NCBI GenBank assembly: GCA_030668485.1
Contig: DAOUTW010000027.1
Location: 1 to 54,829 of the forward strand
DNA length: 54,829 bases
Reading direction: 5' to 3'
Origin: Candidatus Zixiibacteriota bacterium
GTDB lineage: Bacteria; Zixibacteria; MSB-5A5; GN15; JAAZOE01
Shown here piece after piece: positions 52,291 to 54,829 of this stretch; within the stretch, counting starts at the first letter, position 1; every line of letters begins with the position of its first letter. The notes beneath the pieces were generated by a model that searched no databases, had not been told where the DNA came from, and saw only the letters and a program-made list of their open reading frames with translations. A program made the translations under genes and the position numbers.

Positions 52291-53222
52291 TAGCCCCCAC
52301 CAACAAATCGAATTCCATCCTGGCGATAATCGGGATAGCTCTGGCTGCGACATCACTAGTGATAGTGATCATGGTTTATACTTCGCTGACGGAAAATTCG
52401 AAGGATGATCTTGTCACCGGCTCTCGCAAACTGGCCGGAGAATTGGCGGACAATAATCTGCCGGAAGCGGCCATTGAGGAATACGAGAGAATCCTGGAGC
52501 ATGCGGATTTGGACAGCGGCCAGCGAGGTTCGATTAATTATCTGATCGGGAAAATCTATTTTGAGGATGTCGGCGATTATGAACAGGCGGCGGCATATTA
52601 TATTCGGGCCAGGTCTCTGGATGAAAACGGTTCGTATGTGACCGAGGCGGGAAAGAACCTGATCACCTGTCTGGAAAAACTGGGGCGGCGTCTCGATGCC
52701 CGCCGTGAACTGGATCAGCAGGTCAGCGCGGAACCGAATACGGTTGATCAACTGGGCAAACTGGTGGCCAAAGTCGGCAGTCGGAATATCACGGTGGCCG
52801 ATTTCAATGCCGCCATGCAGGCTCTGCCTCCCGATATGCAGCAGCAGATATCCGGGTTTGAGGGGAAAAGAAAATTTCTGGATCAATTGATCGGGCGGGA
52901 ATTGATATATCATGCTGCCCTGCGTGAGGGACTCGATCGAGATGACCGCCTGCAGAAGGATTTGCAAGCACTTGAGAAGGATTACCTGGTTCAGTTTTAT
53001 ACGCAATCGAAAATTGCGCCGACTGTCAAGCCGGACAGCTCGGAGTTGATGCTGTATTACAATGCCAACAAGGATAAGTTCAGCGGTGAGACTTTCGATG
53101 AAGTGCGTGACGAGGTAACGAAAGAATATATGAATTACATCGGGCAGAAGGCTCTTAATGACTATATCGGCACCTTGCTCAAGGCCGAACCGGTTCAGGT
53201 TTTCGAGGAGAATATCAAATAG
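52287..53222 (+). CDS. Membrane-anchored TPR plus SurA-like chaperone domain protein
   Basis: TTG 52287 overlaps the DUF58 stop codon (TTGA) and has GGGAG nine bases upstream. The 311-residue product has one N-terminal helix (SILAIIGIALAATSLVIVIM), TPR-like helices (about 45-130; AAIEEYERILEHADLDSGQR, YEQAAAYYIRARSLD), and a C-terminal segment like the SurA/PpiD N-terminal chaperone region (VAKVGSRNITVADFNAAMQA, FLDQLIGRELIYHAALREGL). No parvulin catalytic core is visible between residues 235 and 275, so it seems to be a chaperone without isomerase activity. It may help fold envelope substrates. Confidence 0.75.
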   Translation: MIAPTNKSNSILAIIGIALAATSLVIVIMVYTSLTENSKDDLVTGSRKLAGELADNNLPEAAIEEYERILEHADLDSGQRGSINYLIGKIYFEDVGDYEQAAAYYIRARSLDENGSYVTEAGKNLITCLEKLGRRLDARRELDQQVSAEPNTVDQLGKLVAKVGSRNITVADFNAAMQALPPDMQQQISGFEGKRKFLDQLIGRELIYHAALREGLDRDDRLQKDLQALEKDYLVQFYTQSKIAPTVKPDSSELMLYYNANKDKFSGETFDEVRDEVTKEYMNYIGQKALNDYIGTLLKAEPVQVFEENIK

Positions 53223-54707
53223 ATGAAAGGCGGCAGGATAAAAAATATCATACCCTGGCTGTTAATCGCAGTACAGCTATGCCTGCTGGTGTTTTTCGCC
53301 TTCAATCGGCTGGTGGACGGCGATGAAGGGTTTTACCTTTCGGCGGCCCGTGAAGTGGCCGAGGGCCAAACCCTGTATGCCGATTTTTTCTATCCCCAGA
53401 TGCCGTATCTGCCGCATATTTTTTCCGTATTTGCCGGTAAGGGGTTTACAACTCTCTACCTGACCCGACTCGCATCGGTCTTAATGGGCTTGTTGACCAC
53501 CGGTATTTTCTATCTCATACTGAAGAGGCTGACTACCGATAAGGTGACGATTAATTTCATCCTTGCCCTATACGTATTTTCCGGCATGATAATCAGTTGG
53601 CATTCGGTGGCCAAAACCTTTGCCTGGACCGACCTGTTCCTGATCGGGACGTTTTATTGTCTGGTGAGCTTTGTCCGTTCGCCACGGTTATGGCACCCGG
53701 TGGTTGCCGGAGTGCTGATGGCGCTGGCGGTCAATACCCGACTTGTATTTGTCCCTTTGGTCGTTCTCTTTCTTATTCCGTTTATCGTTGTTTCAGGACG
53801 GAAATGGGGTAAATATGCTCTGGCATATATCGTCCCGATGATTATCACCGCAATTCCGGGGATCATCTACCTGCTCCGCGACACCCGGCGCTTTATGTTT
53901 GATAATTTGTATTTTCATTTCATGCGGAATCCGGGTGTCGAATTCCCGCAGTCCTATTATCAGAAGCTCTTTGTGATCGGCAAGCTTCTCGTTAATCCAC
54001 AGATAATGCTTCTTTTAATACTAGTCGTTGGCGCTTATCTGTACGGCAGGAAAGTTCATGCCAATAGCGCGGGTGGCAGTATTTTCACTTCACCGGCAGG
54101 AATCGCGGGGATAACGGCCGGTGTAATAACCATCGTTTACTTTTTGCCCAATCCGGTCCTTCAACAATATTTCGTGCAGGCGATTCCGTTTGCCCTGATC
54201 GTTTCGGTTAAAGGTGTGGAACATTACCTTTCGGCGATCCGGAGGGGGATGGCCGGTGCTTTCAAATCGAAGCTGCCGGCGATTGTGACAGCCGTTTATA
54301 TTCTCGGCATCATTCCGTATTTTGTCGTTTTCGTCGGGGCTGTCCGAGAGTTTGACGGTCATACCGATATCGGCAATATGACCCGGATATGTGCTGCGAT
54401 CAATGAATATCCGGGGGATGATCCGATCCTTGCGGAGTTGCCGATGGTTTCGGTGCTGGCTAATAAGCCGGTTGTCAAGGGCGTCGAGTTTCTCGGTTTT
54501 GAGTACCCGTTACCGCTCGATGACAGCGAACAAAGGTATTTTCGCCTGGTTCTGAATGAAGATTTAAAACGGATATTGGATAACAAAGAGGTGTCATACT
54601 ATATCGTCGTCAACGATCCTCCGGATGAGCTGGTGGCATCGACAGAGGCCAATTATCAGCTTCAGGGAACGTATGAGCGCTTCAAGGTTTACCGGAGGAA
54701 ATCTTGA
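53223..54707 (+). CDS. GT-C-type glycosyltransferase (ArnT/PMT-like, GT39/83 type)
   Basis: The 494-residue protein has about ten hydrophobic segments, and in the first periplasmic loop GDEGFYL (a DE-type catalytic motif as in GT-C enzymes using polyprenyl-phosphate sugars). It starts one base after the TPR gene and overlaps the following gene start by four bases. Such enzymes transfer a sugar from undecaprenyl- or dolichyl-phosphate donors to proteins, lipid A or other acceptors. Being in the middle of a Bat-type set is unusual; the acceptor is unknown. Confidence 0.8.
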   Translation: MKGGRIKNIIPWLLIAVQLCLLVFFAFNRLVDGDEGFYLSAAREVAEGQTLYADFFYPQMPYLPHIFSVFAGKGFTTLYLTRLASVLMGLLTTGIFYLILKRLTTDKVTINFILALYVFSGMIISWHSVAKTFAWTDLFLIGTFYCLVSFVRSPRLWHPVVAGVLMALAVNTRLVFVPLVVLFLIPFIVVSGRKWGKYALAYIVPMIITAIPGIIYLLRDTRRFMFDNLYFHFMRNPGVEFPQSYYQKLFVIGKLLVNPQIMLLLILVVGAYLYGRKVHANSAGGSIFTSPAGIAGITAGVITIVYFLPNPVLQQYFVQAIPFALIVSVKGVEHYLSAIRRGMAGAFKSKLPAIVTAVYILGIIPYFVVFVGAVREFDGHTDIGNMTRICAAINEYPGDDPILAELPMVSVLANKPVVKGVEFLGFEYPLPLDDSEQRYFRLVLNEDLKRILDNKEVSYYIVVNDPPDELVASTEANYQLQGTYERFKVYRRKS

Positions 54708-54829
54708 AATACGTCGTTCGCATAGCTATTGCCGTTCTTCTCGCAGTTATCTGCAGTTATGCCTGCCGGGCGGCCGAGTTGATTGATGTGACCGCTTCGG
54801 TGGATAAGCAGACGGCATATATCGGTGAC
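54704..54829 (+). CDS. BatD-like protein, 3' truncated by window end
   Basis: TTG 54704 overlaps the stop of the previous gene (TTGA at 54704-54707) and has GGAGG at 54694-54698. Forty-two codons are visible: a signal peptide (VVRIAIAVLLAVICSYACRA) and the start of a mature domain, DVTASVDKQTAYIGD, resembling the opening strand of BatD/oxygen-tolerance proteins. The full BatD has several Ig-like domains and is much longer. The match is short. Confidence 0.6.
   Translation, partial: MKYVVRIAIAVLLAVICSYACRAAELIDVTASVDKQTAYIGD

Overview
The window reads as a chromosomal segment of an uncultured-type Gram-negative (diderm) bacterium. Evidence for two membranes: a lipid A type acyltransferase, a heptosyltransferase-like GT9 enzyme, a TolC-type channel, an Omp85 barrel, many signal peptides and lipoboxes, and PorV-like and other barrel proteins. 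A gingipain-family (C25) protease and an M6 metalloprotease, both ending in a FlgD-like C-terminal domain, beside a PorV-like barrel, point to the FCB superphylum (Bacteroidetes/Fibrobacteres/Gemmatimonadetes/Zixibacteria neighbourhood). I lean to a Zixibacteria-like lineage, but that is inference and no rRNA or tRNA gene is present to test it. TTG starts and 4-base TTGA start/stop overlaps recur.

Layout. 1-10.5 kb: a truncated HExxH membrane peptidase, an LpxL-like acyltransferase, an adaptor/permease/TolC export operon with no ATPase gene, a GT9 glycosyltransferase, a PfkB kinase, and the TldD/TldE pair closed by a strong terminator. 10.6-16.8 kb: a secreted protein made of four copies of an unrecognised domain, an EEP-family hydrolase and a barrel-like protein on the minus strand, then sucCD. 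16.8-18.1 kb: a mobile/repeat island with a REP-associated HUH transposase between inverted copies of its palindrome. 18.1-20.9 kb, minus strand: a small lipoprotein and a PilV/PilW/PilX minor-pilin operon. 21.3-23.8 kb: a rhizobial-type asparaginase and a tryptophanase/tyrosine phenol-lyase. 23.7-30.1 kb, minus strand: three paralogous propeller lipoproteins, two sharing a 254-bp nearly identical tract; between the first two lies the 3' end and terminator of a vanished second tryptophanase-family gene.

30.4-49.4 kb: a long plus-strand operon opened by a highly structured leader RNA with competing helices. It encodes a PorU-like C25 protease, a PorV-like barrel carrying a PorZ-like propeller insertion, an M6 protease with a sorting-type C-terminus, two DUF5683-like proteins, an NHL-propeller lipoprotein, a 1103-residue barrel-like protein, an Omp85 protein and a UbiA prenyltransferase. 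Together these look like a condensed type IX-like attachment and surface-protein module. 49.5-54.8 kb: a BatD-like protein, MoxR ATPase, DUF58 protein, TPR/SurA-like lipoprotein-free membrane protein, a GT-C glycosyltransferase and the start of a second BatD-like protein, an aerotolerance-type (Bat) gene set.

The most interesting items are the switch-like leader RNA at 30451-30599, the fused PorV/propeller protein next to a PorU-like protease, the ghost of a second tryptophanase-family gene, and the RAYT/REP island.
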